This document shows positions 21,492-30,364 of a DNA stretch of 64,000 nucleotides, one piece after another. The translations under genes and the position numbers were made by a program. The first letter of the stretch is position 1. The number at the start of each line of letters is the position of its first letter. Source of the DNA: an uncultured Alphaproteobacteria bacterium (lineage in GTDB: Bacteria > Pseudomonadota > Alphaproteobacteria > Rhizobiales > Aestuariivirgaceae); assembly GCA_937870685.1 (NCBI GenBank), contig CALMZX010000104.1, forward strand, positions 1-64,000. The letters are read 5' to 3'. A model generated the notes under the pieces. The model saw only the letters and a list, made by a program, of their open reading frames with translations, searched no databases and had not been told where the DNA came from.

Positions 21492-22609
21492 GGATGTTTC
21501 AAGTCCTCTTCCAGAAACCGCAGTACGTCCGCATCCGGCACGTCCTTCGCGATGAACGCCTCGCCGATGCCTCGCACCAATATGAACGTCAGCCTGCCCG
21601 CCACAGCTTTCTTGTCCTGACGCATCAGTTCAAGCAGGCCCTGTGGGGGTGGCAGATCACCGGGAATCTCGCGTGAATGGATGGGCAGCCCCGCCGCCTT
21701 CAGGTGAGCCGCCACGCGCCCTGCCGTTTGCGGCGGGCACAGGCCACGGGCCTCGGAGAAGCGGAAGGCCTGCACCATGCCGATGGCCACCGACTCACCA
21801 TGCAGCAGTCGCTGCGAATAACCGGTTGCCGCCTCCAGCGCATGCCCGAAGGTATGGCCGAGATTGAGCAGCGCGCGCACGCCCGTCTCCGTCTCGTCTT
21901 CCGCCACAATATTGGCCTTGGCCTTGCAACTCACGGCCACCGCGTGGCCGATGGCCTCCAGGTCACCTGCAAATACCCTGCCGACGTTGTCATCAAGCCA
22001 GTCAAAGAAGCCCCTGTCGCCCAGCAGGCCATATTTCACCACTTCAGCATAACCCGCCGCCAGTTCCCGGCGTGGCAACGTCTTGAGCAGTCCAAGGTCG
22101 GCCAGCACCAGTTGCGGCTGATGGAAGGCCCCCACCAGGTTCTTGCCATGGGGCGAGTTGATGCCGGTCTTGCCTCCAACAGAGGAATCCACCTGTGCCA
22201 GAAGCGTTGTCGGGATCTGGATGAAGTTGACACCACGCCTGAGGATCGCCGCCGCAAATCCGGCGAGATCGCCGATCACCCCGCCGCCAAAGGCGATGAT
22301 GGTGTCACGCCGTTCGACGCCTGCCGCCAGCAGCTTGTCACACAGCTCGGCCAGCGTGGCGTAGCTCTTGCTCTTCTCGCCGGGGGCCAGCACGATGGCA
22401 TCACTGCCCACGCCAGCCGCCGAGAGAGAGGCCTGCAGGGCCGCGAGATGATGCCGCGCCACGTTTGCGTCGGTGACAATCACCGCATGCGGCCGCTTCA
22501 GGTGCGGTTTCACCAGTTCCCCGGCGCGCGCCAGCAGGCCGTTACCGATCAGGATGTCATAGGAGCGGTCGCCGAGGGCGACAGCAACAGTCGTGTGTGA
22601 TGTGTTCAT
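21488..22609 (-). CDS. aroB: 3-dehydroquinate synthase
   Basis: 373 aa; GGGVIGDLAGFAAAILRRGVNFIQIPTTLLAQVDSSVGGKTGIN. Confidence 0.97.
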   Translation of the reverse strand: MNTSHTTVAVALGDRSYDILIGNGLLARAGELVKPHLKRPHAVIVTDANVARHHLAALQASLSAAGVGSDAIVLAPGEKSKSYATLAELCDKLLAAGVERRDTIIAFGGGVIGDLAGFAAAILRRGVNFIQIPTTLLAQVDSSVGGKTGINSPHGKNLVGAFHQPQLVLADLGLLKTLPRRELAAGYAEVVKYGLLGDRGFFDWLDDNVGRVFAGDLEAIGHAVAVSCKAKANIVAEDETETGVRALLNLGHTFGHALEAATGYSQRLLHGESVAIGMVQAFRFSEARGLCPPQTAGRVAAHLKAAGLPIHSREIPGDLPPPQGLLELMRQDKKAVAGRLTFILVRGIGEAFIAKDVPDADVLRFLEEDLKHP

Positions 22610-23208
22610 GATGCGGATACGGTTGGGCTTGCGGCGGATTCGGATTGGGCCTTGCGGGCCAGCGCCCGCAGCACGTCATTCACCATCTGGGCGTGCTGCA
22701 CGTCACGGCATTCCACCGTGACATCGGCTTCGGCATAGACAGGATAGCGGTCTTCGATGAGGCCGCGCATCACCGCCTCCGGGTCGGCGGTGCGCAAGAG
22801 CGGGCGGTCATTGCGTTTCATCACCCGCTTCATCAGCAGGCCAAGGTCGGCCTTCAGCCAGACGCAGATGCCGCCTTCCTTGATCCGCGCCCGGGTCTCC
22901 GGGTTCATGTAGGCTCCGCCACCGGTGGCGAGAATCTGTTCGCCATTTTCCATCAGCCGCGCGATCACCTTGCGCTCGCCATCGCGGAAGTAGGCTTCGC
23001 CATGTTCGGCAAAGATGTCGGCGATGGTCTTGCCCGCGGCGGCCTCGATCTCGTGATCGGCGGCGACGAAGGAGAGCCCCATTTTCTCGGCCAGCCGCCG
23101 CCCGATGCTGGTCTTGCCTGCCCCCATCAGGCCCACAAGCACGATGGGCCGCCCGCGCAACAGCGCCTTGGCGGCTTCGAGGTCCTTGCTGGTGGAACGC
23201 TTGGCCAT
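22606..23208 (-). CDS. aroK: Shikimate kinase
   Basis: MAKRSTSKDLEAAKALLRGRPIVLVGLMGAGKTSIGRRLA; overlaps aroB by 4 nt. Confidence 0.95.
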   Translation of the reverse strand: MAKRSTSKDLEAAKALLRGRPIVLVGLMGAGKTSIGRRLAEKMGLSFVAADHEIEAAAGKTIADIFAEHGEAYFRDGERKVIARLMENGEQILATGGGAYMNPETRARIKEGGICVWLKADLGLLMKRVMKRNDRPLLRTADPEAVMRGLIEDRYPVYAEADVTVECRDVQHAQMVNDVLRALARKAQSESAASPTVSAS

Positions 23209-23319
23209 GTCGGGGGCCTCATAGCGCATCAATGCCGGGATTGCATGGGTTTTGAGAAAGGCATTTTTCTGGTGCAGGCCGCAGGCCTTTCTGGCACAAT
23301 CACGGTCGGGGGTTATGTC

Positions 23320-23490
23320 GTGTCAGATTTCATTGCGCATCAAGTGATTCCCGATTTCCTCAAATTCATCCTGGTGATCGCCGCACTGGTCGGTGCGGTC
23401 TATGGTGGTGCCCTTGCGCTGGCCACCTTCCCGCCCGAACAGTCCGACGTGATCCGCCCGCTGCCCCATGAAAAGCTCAGGCAGGACTGA
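23320..23490 (+). CDS. Small conserved membrane protein upstream of xerD
   Basis: GTG start; VSDFIAHQVIPDFLKFILVIAALVGAVYGGALALATFPPEQSDVIRPLPHEKLRQD; overlaps the xerD start. Confidence 0.7.
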   Translation: MSDFIAHQVIPDFLKFILVIAALVGAVYGGALALATFPPEQSDVIRPLPHEKLRQD

Positions 23491-24433
23491 GGCGCGCAAA
23501 GGCGGACCGCTGGTCAACCGCTTTCTCGAAATGATGGCGGCGGAGCGGGGAGCGGCCCGCAATTCCTTGCTCGCCTATGCCAACGACCTGACCGATTATG
23601 TGCAGGATCTGGCCCGCGCCGGTGCCTCACCGGAGTCAGCCACGACAGCCCATGTCCGCGACTATCTGCAAGGGCTCGAAACCCGCGGCCTCGCCCGCCG
23701 CACCGCCGCGCGCCGCCTCTCCGCCATCCGGCAGTTCCACGCCTTCCTGCACAGCGAAGGCTTCACCCGGCAGAATCCGGCTCAGATCGTCGAGAGTCCG
23801 AAACAGCAGCGCAGCCTGCCGGAGGTCTTGTCGGCGGCAGAGATCCAGTCCCTTCTGGCAACAGCTGCGGCAGAAGCCTCAGCCGCCAAGGGCAAACCCG
23901 CTTTCAAGGCCTGGCGCCTGCATGCGCTTGTGTCACTTCTGGCCGCAACGGGCCTGCGTGTGTCGGAACTCATCACCCTCACCCGCCGCCAGCTCGCGGC
24001 GGACGCGGACATGCTGGTGATCAAGGGCAAGGGCGGACGCGAGCGTATGGTTCCCGTGGCGCCCGGCGCGCGTGGCGTGCTGACGCGCTATCTCTCATTC
24101 CTTGCCGTCCACGATGAAAAATCACCCTGGGCCTTCCCGTCACACGGCAAGTCCGGCACGCTGACCCGCCAGCATTTTGCCCTTGAACTGAAGGCGCTCG
24201 CGGCGCGGGCCGGCCTGGCACCCCAGCGCATCTCGCCTCACGTGTTGCGCCACGGCTTTGCCACACGCCTGCTCGATCATGGAGCCGACCTGCGCGCCGT
24301 GCAGCAGATGCTTGGACACGCCGACATCTCGACAACCCAGGTTTACACCCATGTGCAGGCCTCGCGGCTGACGGCAGCGGTGGAGGAATTTCACCCCCTC
24401 GCCCGCAAGAAGGCCGCAGCCAAGACACGTTGA
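23468..24433 (+). CDS. xerD: Site-specific tyrosine recombinase XerD
   Basis: 321 aa; SAM-like N-domain; LLAATGLRVSELITL, HVLRHGFATRLLDHGADLRAVQQMLGHADISTTQVYTHV. Confidence 0.95.
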   Translation: MKSSGRTEARKGGPLVNRFLEMMAAERGAARNSLLAYANDLTDYVQDLARAGASPESATTAHVRDYLQGLETRGLARRTAARRLSAIRQFHAFLHSEGFTRQNPAQIVESPKQQRSLPEVLSAAEIQSLLATAAAEASAAKGKPAFKAWRLHALVSLLAATGLRVSELITLTRRQLAADADMLVIKGKGGRERMVPVAPGARGVLTRYLSFLAVHDEKSPWAFPSHGKSGTLTRQHFALELKALAARAGLAPQRISPHVLRHGFATRLLDHGADLRAVQQMLGHADISTTQVYTHVQASRLTAAVEEFHPLARKKAAAKTR

Positions 24434-24488
24434 CAATCTGGGGCCACCCCGCCAGTAACATCATCGAACAAACGCTCCGAGGTTGATC

Positions 24489-25442
24489 TTGCAGGCATTT
24501 CTCGATTTCGAGGCCCCCGTTGCCGAACTGGAAGGCAAAATTGCCGAATTGCGCGCCCTCGCCCAGGGCGATGCTTCGGTGTCGATCGCCGATGAAGTGA
24601 AATCGCTGGAGAAGAAGGCGTCCAAAAACCTCGCTGATCTCTATGCCAACCTTGAACCGTGGCAGAAATCGCAGGTGGCCCGCCATCCCGACAGGCCCCA
24701 CGCCCTCGACTACATCAAGACCCTGATCACCGACTTCGTGCCGCTCGCCGGAGACCGCAAGTTTGCCGAGGACGAAGCCCTCGTCGGCGGCCTGGGCCGT
24801 TTCCGTGGCCGTGGCGTTGTCGTCATCGGTCAGGAAAAAGGCAATGACACCCAGAGCCGCCTCAAGCACAACTGGGGCATGGCGAAGCCGGAGGGCTACC
24901 GCAAGGCGGTGCGCCTCATGGAAACGGCAGACCGCTTCGGCCTGCCGGTTATCACGCTGGTTGATACGTCCGGCGCCTATCCCGGCGTCGATGCTGAAGA
25001 GCGCGGCCAGGCCGAAGCCATCGCCCGCTCCACCGATTGCTGCCTGTCACTGGGCGTGCCGCTTGTTTCGCTGATCATCGGCGAAGGCGGCTCCGGCGGT
25101 GCCATTGCCATCGCCACGGGCAACAGCGTTTTGATGCTCGAGCACGCCATTTACAGTGTCATTTCGCCGGAAGGTGCGGCCTCCATTCTCTGGCGCGATG
25201 CGGCCCGTGCCAAGGATGCCGCCGCCGCCCTCAAGATCACCGCGCAGGACCTGAAGAAACTCGGTGTCATCGACGAAATCATCCCTGAACCGCTGGGCGG
25301 CGCGCACCGTAAGCCGGAAGCGGCCATCGCCGCCGGTGGCGACGCCGTGGCCCGCGCCCTCCAGGCGCTGGAAGGCGTATCGCCGGACGTCTTGCGCACC
25401 CAGCGCCGCGAGAAGTTCCTCGGGATCGGCCGCGGCCTCTGA
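24489..25442 (+). CDS. accA: Acetyl-CoA carboxylase carboxyltransferase subunit alpha
   Basis: [21 protein letters not shown]..., [24 protein letters not shown]; likely TTG start at 24489 preceded by GAGG. Confidence 0.95.
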   Translation: MQAFLDFEAPVAELEGKIAELRALAQGDASVSIADEVKSLEKKASKNLADLYANLEPWQKSQVARHPDRPHALDYIKTLITDFVPLAGDRKFAEDEALVGGLGRFRGRGVVVIGQEKGNDTQSRLKHNWGMAKPEGYRKAVRLMETADRFGLPVITLVDTSGAYPGVDAEERGQAEAIARSTDCCLSLGVPLVSLIIGEGGSGGAIAIATGNSVLMLEHAIYSVISPEGAASILWRDAARAKDAAAALKITAQDLKKLGVIDEIIPEPLGGAHRKPEAAIAAGGDAVARALQALEGVSPDVLRTQRREKFLGIGRGL

Positions 25443-25500
25443 GAGCACCAAGGTCAGGTGCCATCAGTCCGCCGCACTCGGCAGGAAAGGATTGGCCATC

Positions 25501-26967
25501 ATGACACATGTGTTTGACACGAAACTGAACCGCCGCCGCCTGCTCACGGGGTCCGCCGCCCTCGCTGCCTTCGCAAGCCTGCCGCGCTCCACTCCCGCCG
25601 CGGCACAGGTCGCCAACCTGCGCGTCACCACCCGCGTGCTGGAGGTCAAGGGCAAGGCGGCAACCGTCATGGGCATCCTTGATGACCAGGGCCGCCACGG
25701 CGTGAACATGGTCTTCAACGGACGCTTCGCCGCGCGCCTCACCAACGGGCTCTCGGAAGAAACCATGGTGCACTGGCACGGCCTGACGCCTCCGCTGGCG
25801 CAGGATGGCGTGCCCATGCTCTCCGGCCCTCCGCTGAAGCCCGGTGAAACAGCCGACTATGACTTCGCCACCCGTGATGCCGGCACCCATTGGATGCACT
25901 CCCACGTCGGCCTGCAGGAACAGCAGATGCTGGCCGCCCCCCTCATCATCCGGGAAAGCAACGCGCCGCTCTATGACGAGCAGGAGCACGTGGTAATGCT
26001 GCATGATTTCACCTTTCGCGATCCGAAGGAAATCCTTGCCGAACTGCAGGCGGGCGGCGGCGGGCATGCGGCCCACGCCGGACATGGTGGCGGAAACATG
26101 CAAGGCATGGATCACAGCGCCATGGGGCACGGTGAAGCCCCGGCGGCAGGGTCTGCCATGCTGAACGACATCACCTTCGATGCCTTCCTCGCCAATGACC
26201 GCACGCTGGACGATCCGGAGGTCGTGAAGGCCGAGAAAGGCGGGCGTTTCCGCCTGCGCATCATCAACGCCAGCGCCGCCAGCAACATGTGGATCGACCT
26301 CGGCGCGCTGTCCGGCGAGTTGATCGCCGTCGATGGCCATGCCGTGCAGCCCGTGAAAGGCCAGCGCTTCCCGCTCGCCATCGCCCAGCGCGCCGACATC
26401 CGGCTGGAACTGCCGCAAGGTCCGGGCGCCTATCCCGTTCTCTTCAAGGTGGAGGGCGGCACGGGCCAGTCCGGCATCATCCTCGCTGCTGGCGATGCGA
26501 CGGTTGCGAAGATCAGCGACCAGGGTGAGGTGCAGCCGCCACTGGATCTGGCGCTGGAAGCCCGCCTGAAATTCATGGGCAAGACACCCGAGATCGCCGT
26601 CTCAAAAACCGAGATGGTCATGCTCACCGGCGGCGGCGCGGATTATGTCTGGGGCCTCAACGGCAAGTCGTCCATGCATGACGTGCTCTTCAAGGTGCGC
26701 GAGGGCGAGCGCTACGAGGTGATGTTCCACAACATGACGGGCATGGCCCACCCGATGCATCTGCATGGGCACTATTTCAAGGTCGTCGGCATCGGCAACG
26801 AGCGCATCGACGGCGCGCTCCGCGACACCGTGCTGGTGCCTGTGGGCGGCATGGTCACCATCCAGTTCGACGCCAACAACCCCGGCACCTGGGCCTTCCA
26901 CTGCCACCATGTCTATCACATGAATTCCGGCATGATGGGCGCCATCGCCTACAGCACCGCAGCCTGA
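25501..26967 (+). CDS. Multicopper oxidase family protein with TAT signal and Met/His-rich insert
   Basis: NRRRLLTGSAAL TAT motif; Cu motifs HWHG, HSHVG, HPMHLHGHYF, HCHHVYHMNSGM; insert GHAAHAGHGGGNMQGMDHSAMGHGE. Confidence 0.92.
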   Translation: MTHVFDTKLNRRRLLTGSAALAAFASLPRSTPAAAQVANLRVTTRVLEVKGKAATVMGILDDQGRHGVNMVFNGRFAARLTNGLSEETMVHWHGLTPPLAQDGVPMLSGPPLKPGETADYDFATRDAGTHWMHSHVGLQEQQMLAAPLIIRESNAPLYDEQEHVVMLHDFTFRDPKEILAELQAGGGGHAAHAGHGGGNMQGMDHSAMGHGEAPAAGSAMLNDITFDAFLANDRTLDDPEVVKAEKGGRFRLRIINASAASNMWIDLGALSGELIAVDGHAVQPVKGQRFPLAIAQRADIRLELPQGPGAYPVLFKVEGGTGQSGIILAAGDATVAKISDQGEVQPPLDLALEARLKFMGKTPEIAVSKTEMVMLTGGGADYVWGLNGKSSMHDVLFKVREGERYEVMFHNMTGMAHPMHLHGHYFKVVGIGNERIDGALRDTVLVPVGGMVTIQFDANNPGTWAFHCHHVYHMNSGMMGAIAYSTAA

Positions 26968-27644
26968 AGCCAGCGCTCAAGCGCGGCCGCCGTTTCATCC
27001 GGATATTCCAGTGTGGGGAAATGCCCGCAGTCCGGCAGTTCAACATAGTCTCCGCGCGCCACCGAGGCCGCAATCCGCTGGCCATCCGCCGCCGGGCTGA
27101 ACTTGTCGTGCACGCCCCAAAGACAGAGCACGGGACAGGAGATCTCGCCGAGCCGTCCCCACTTGTCTGTGCGCTGCGCCAGCGCATCGGACTGCCGGGC
27201 CAGTGTCTCCGGGTCCATGGCCTGCGCCATGGTGATGAAGGCCTCCCGTGTTGCAGGCCCCCGTGGCCCCGGCAAATGCGCGATCATGTTGCCCATTTCG
27301 ATCAGTACCTGCTGCTTCTCGCCGCCACGAATGCGGGCCGAGCGCCGCAGGCCCGCCGCCGGATCGGCAACGGCACCCGCACCTGCCCCGATCACCACCA
27401 GTCCCTCCACCCGCTCCGGTGCCGCCAGCGCCACCTCCAGCGCCAGCCGCCCGCCCATGGAGGTCCCCAGAACCACAAAGCGTTCCGGGGCAAATGCCAA
27501 TACCTCTGCCACCATGGCCCCGAAGCTGTCCTGCGCAGCAACATGGCTTCGGACCTCCACGGCTTCCGCCAGCCGTCCGGCAATCGCACCATAGAGTCCG
27601 GCATCACAGCCGAAGGCGGGAATCATGACCAGTGTCTTGCGCAT
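26949..27644 (-). CDS. Alpha/beta hydrolase
   Basis: MRKTLVMIPAFGCDAGLYGAIAGRL..., nucleophile elbow GTSMGG, C-terminal DCGHFPTLE. Confidence 0.85.
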   Translation of the reverse strand: MRKTLVMIPAFGCDAGLYGAIAGRLAEAVEVRSHVAAQDSFGAMVAEVLAFAPERFVVLGTSMGGRLALEVALAAPERVEGLVVIGAGAGAVADPAAGLRRSARIRGGEKQQVLIEMGNMIAHLPGPRGPATREAFITMAQAMDPETLARQSDALAQRTDKWGRLGEISCPVLCLWGVHDKFSPAADGQRIAASVARGDYVELPDCGHFPTLEYPDETAAALERWLQAAVL

Positions 27645-27727
27645 GGTGGCTCTGACCTCTTGTGCTTGTTTCAAATGCAGTGTGCCGCCATAAGGCTCGG
27701 CGGTGCAACTCAATCCATGGAACCCCG

Positions 27728-28720
27728 ATGATCAAGTCCCTCGATGTCAAGCTGAAGAAGATCACCTCCGGCAAATACAGGCCTGCCGACTTCATCGTCG
27801 CCGATGCCAAGGACCCGGAGATGTCCGGCGGCGCCTCCTCAACCGGCCCGAAGGACCTCGCTGACGAAAGCAAGGGCTTCCACACCGTCGAGCACTTCCG
27901 CCAGACCGTGGTGGACATGGTGAAGCACGGCAACATCGACATCATGCTGGTCGCCGCCTCCTCCCTCGAAGCCATCGCCAGAACCGGCCTGTTCAAGAAG
28001 TCGAAGGTGACGCCGGCCATCCGCGCCAACGACGCCACCGACATCTGGCGCGCCCGCCACTCCACCTATGCCAAGGAAATGGCCCGCCCCTTCCGCACGG
28101 CAAACCTCGCCCACTGCAGGAAGTTCTCGGACCTCGGCCTCTACTCCGTCACCTTCAACAATGACCTCTCGGCCGACTATGCCCATCTCGAAGCCTACAA
28201 CGCCTTCCGCGCCGAAGCCTCAAAGCTGAAGTTCCGCCACTTCCTCGAAGTTTTCAATCCGAATGCGCCGCAGAACCTCTCGCCCGAGCAGATTCCCGCC
28301 TTCGTCAACGACAACATCCTGCGCTGTGTCGCAGGCATGACCACGGCCGATGCGCCGCTCTTCCTCAAGATGCCCTTCAACGGCCGCAAGGCCATGGAGG
28401 AACTGGCAAGCTACGACCGCAATCTCGTGGTTGGCATTCTCGGTGGTTCCGGCGGCACCACGCGGGATACCTTCGAGCTTCTGCATCAGGGCGAAAAGTC
28501 CGGCGCCCGCGTCGCCCTCTTTGGCCGCAAGATCAAGCTCTCGGAGAGCCCGATTGACCTCGTCCACCTCTTCCGCCGCGTGGTGGAACGCGACCTCACC
28601 CCGGAGCAGGGCGTGAAGGAATACCACGCCATCCTCCGCAAGAAGAACCTCACAGCGGTGCGTTCCCTGGAAGACGACCAGAAGATCACCGAAAGCGTGC
28701 TCGACGGTTACAGGAAGTAA
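27728..28720 (+). CDS. Uncharacterised protein resembling DeoC/FbaB class I aldolase fold
   Basis: 330 aa; VVGILGGSGGTTRDTFELLHQGEKSGARVALFGRKIKLSESPI resembles the C-terminal barrel of this aldolase family; next to a PfkB kinase. Confidence 0.6.
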   Translation: MIKSLDVKLKKITSGKYRPADFIVADAKDPEMSGGASSTGPKDLADESKGFHTVEHFRQTVVDMVKHGNIDIMLVAASSLEAIARTGLFKKSKVTPAIRANDATDIWRARHSTYAKEMARPFRTANLAHCRKFSDLGLYSVTFNNDLSADYAHLEAYNAFRAEASKLKFRHFLEVFNPNAPQNLSPEQIPAFVNDNILRCVAGMTTADAPLFLKMPFNGRKAMEELASYDRNLVVGILGGSGGTTRDTFELLHQGEKSGARVALFGRKIKLSESPIDLVHLFRRVVERDLTPEQGVKEYHAILRKKNLTAVRSLEDDQKITESVLDGYRK

Positions 28721-28741
28721 GTGCGAGCATTTCACCCTTCC

Positions 28742-28833
28742 GCTCCGTCACCCCGGCGCAGGCCGGGGCGGGGCTTTGGTCACCTGCACACCGCAGGCAG
28801 AAAGCCCTCTCCCGGCCTGCGCCGGGATGACGG
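28742..28833. repeat. Dispersed palindromic repeat E, copy 1
   Basis: CTCCGTCACCCCGGCGCAGGCCGGGGCGGGGC ... CTCTCCCGGCCTGCGCCGGGATGACGG; similar arms at 53129-53252. Confidence 0.75.
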
Positions 28834-28854
28834 TTGGAGGGAGGGAGCACTTCC

Positions 28855-29853
28855 ATGATCCGCTCCGGCATCGTGCTCGCAGGCACCATCGTCCTCGACA
28901 TCGTCCACATGATCGACAGTTGGCCGGATGAGGAGCAGATCGCCTTCATCCGCCAAACCATCGAGGCGCCCGGAGGTCCGCCCCACAACGCGGCGGCGGG
29001 GCTGGTGAAATTGGGCGCACCCTTTCCTGTCACCATGACCTGCCTGGTGGGCGATGACCCCGCCGCCGACACCTTCATCCGCATCGCAGGCGGCCTAGGC
29101 CTCGACACCTCCGGCGTGATCCGTGTGCCGGGTCAGACCACTGACGTCACCCATGTCATGACGTCGCGCGCCACCGGCAGGCGCACCTTCTTCTTCCGCC
29201 CCGGTGCCAACAGCACCATGACGGCGGAACAGATGCTGCCGCCCCATGCCCGGGGGAAAATTTTCTATCTCGGCTCGCCCGGCATCTCCACCTCGATGGA
29301 TGCCAGCGATGGCTGGCGCGCCGTGCTCCGCAACGCCCGTGCCCGCGGCTACAGGACGGCCATGGAACTGTGCCCGGTGCCGCGTGAACTGCAATGCGCC
29401 CAGACGCGGCCCTGCCTGCCGCTGCTCGACTATTTCATCATCAACGACACGGAAGCCGAAGCAGTGTCCGGCCTGCCTGTCACGGTGGACGGACGCCTCG
29501 ACATTCCCGCAGCGGAGCGCGCCTGCGCCGCCTTGCTGGACTTTGGCGTGCAAGAACTCGTCTGTATCCACCACCCCGACGGCGCACTGGCCATGCGCCG
29601 CTCCGGCGAAAGGGCCTTCGCGCCCTCCGTCAACGTCCCCAAATCCGAAATCGTCGGAACAGTGGGCGCAGGCGATGCCTTCTACGCCGGCATGCTCTTC
29701 GGCCTGCATGAGGACTGGCCGCTCGCCCAATGCCTCGCGCTGGCCAACGCCAGCGCCGCCACCTCCCTGCACAGCGCCACCACCTCGGCATCGATCAGGC
29801 CGTGGCGGGAATGCCTGGAGTATGCGAGTTCGCGTGGCCTTCGTCAGCCGTGA
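28855..29853 (+). CDS. PfkB family carbohydrate kinase
   Basis: 332 aa; NAAAGLVKLGAPFPVTMTCLVGDDPAADTF, GTVGAGDAFYAGMLFGL. Confidence 0.9.
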   Translation: MIRSGIVLAGTIVLDIVHMIDSWPDEEQIAFIRQTIEAPGGPPHNAAAGLVKLGAPFPVTMTCLVGDDPAADTFIRIAGGLGLDTSGVIRVPGQTTDVTHVMTSRATGRRTFFFRPGANSTMTAEQMLPPHARGKIFYLGSPGISTSMDASDGWRAVLRNARARGYRTAMELCPVPRELQCAQTRPCLPLLDYFIINDTEAEAVSGLPVTVDGRLDIPAAERACAALLDFGVQELVCIHHPDGALAMRRSGERAFAPSVNVPKSEIVGTVGAGDAFYAGMLFGLHEDWPLAQCLALANASAATSLHSATTSASIRPWRECLEYASSRGLRQP

Positions 29854-29856
29854 CGG

Positions 29857-30249
29857 CTACTGCATCAGTCCCTCTGCCTGCAGCTCCTTGATCCGGTCAT
29901 TGGTCTTCTGGGCAAGGCACGCATTCACCAGCATCGGTTCCATGGAGCCGCCATGGGCCTCGAAACCCTGCCAAGCACATTCCGCGTCACGATAGGCGAG
30001 CCATGCGCGTTGGGAGGCCATCAGGGCATCAAGAAATTCCGTCTTGCCCGTCCCCTCGTCCGTGCTTTTCGCTTCGTCCCTGATCTCCGGCCAGATGCGG
30101 TTCAACTCTGCATCCGCCTTCTCGAAATCCAGCCCGGCACAGCGCGTCATGGTGGACTGGTCCATCTGGTTGGCGCAGTCCAGCGCATCCTGCGCGGCCG
30201 CCGCTGTATAGATGAAGACCATGAATGTGACTGACAAAACGGCGCGCAT
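29857..30249 (-). CDS. Lysozyme inhibitor LprI family (DUF1311) secreted protein
   Basis: Signal peptide MRAVLSVTFMVFIYTAAAAQ then DALDCANQMDQSTMTRCAGLDFEKADAELNR...SQRAWLAYRDAECAW. Confidence 0.87.
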   Translation of the reverse strand: MRAVLSVTFMVFIYTAAAAQDALDCANQMDQSTMTRCAGLDFEKADAELNRIWPEIRDEAKSTDEGTGKTEFLDALMASQRAWLAYRDAECAWQGFEAHGGSMEPMLVNACLAQKTNDRIKELQAEGLMQ

Positions 30250-30311
30250 GTGACCTCCCGGAAGTCGCCCCGAACGCATGATGCCACGCCGGTAGGCGCA
30301 CCGAAAGCAAA

Positions 30312-30335
30312 ACGCGGGGCCATGTCTGACCCCGC
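30312..30335 (-). terminator. Probable terminator downstream of pnp
   Basis: Minus strand GCGGGG-N10-CCCCGC then GTTTTGCTTT. Confidence 0.6.
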
Positions 30336-30364
30336 GCTCGATGTTTTCAACTTTGTCGCGAAAC

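Noticed and set aside
23468-24433. Tyrosine recombinase as integrase of a mobile element
   Set aside because: Sequence and context (small membrane ORF, aroK, accA) indicate housekeeping XerD; no attachment repeats seen
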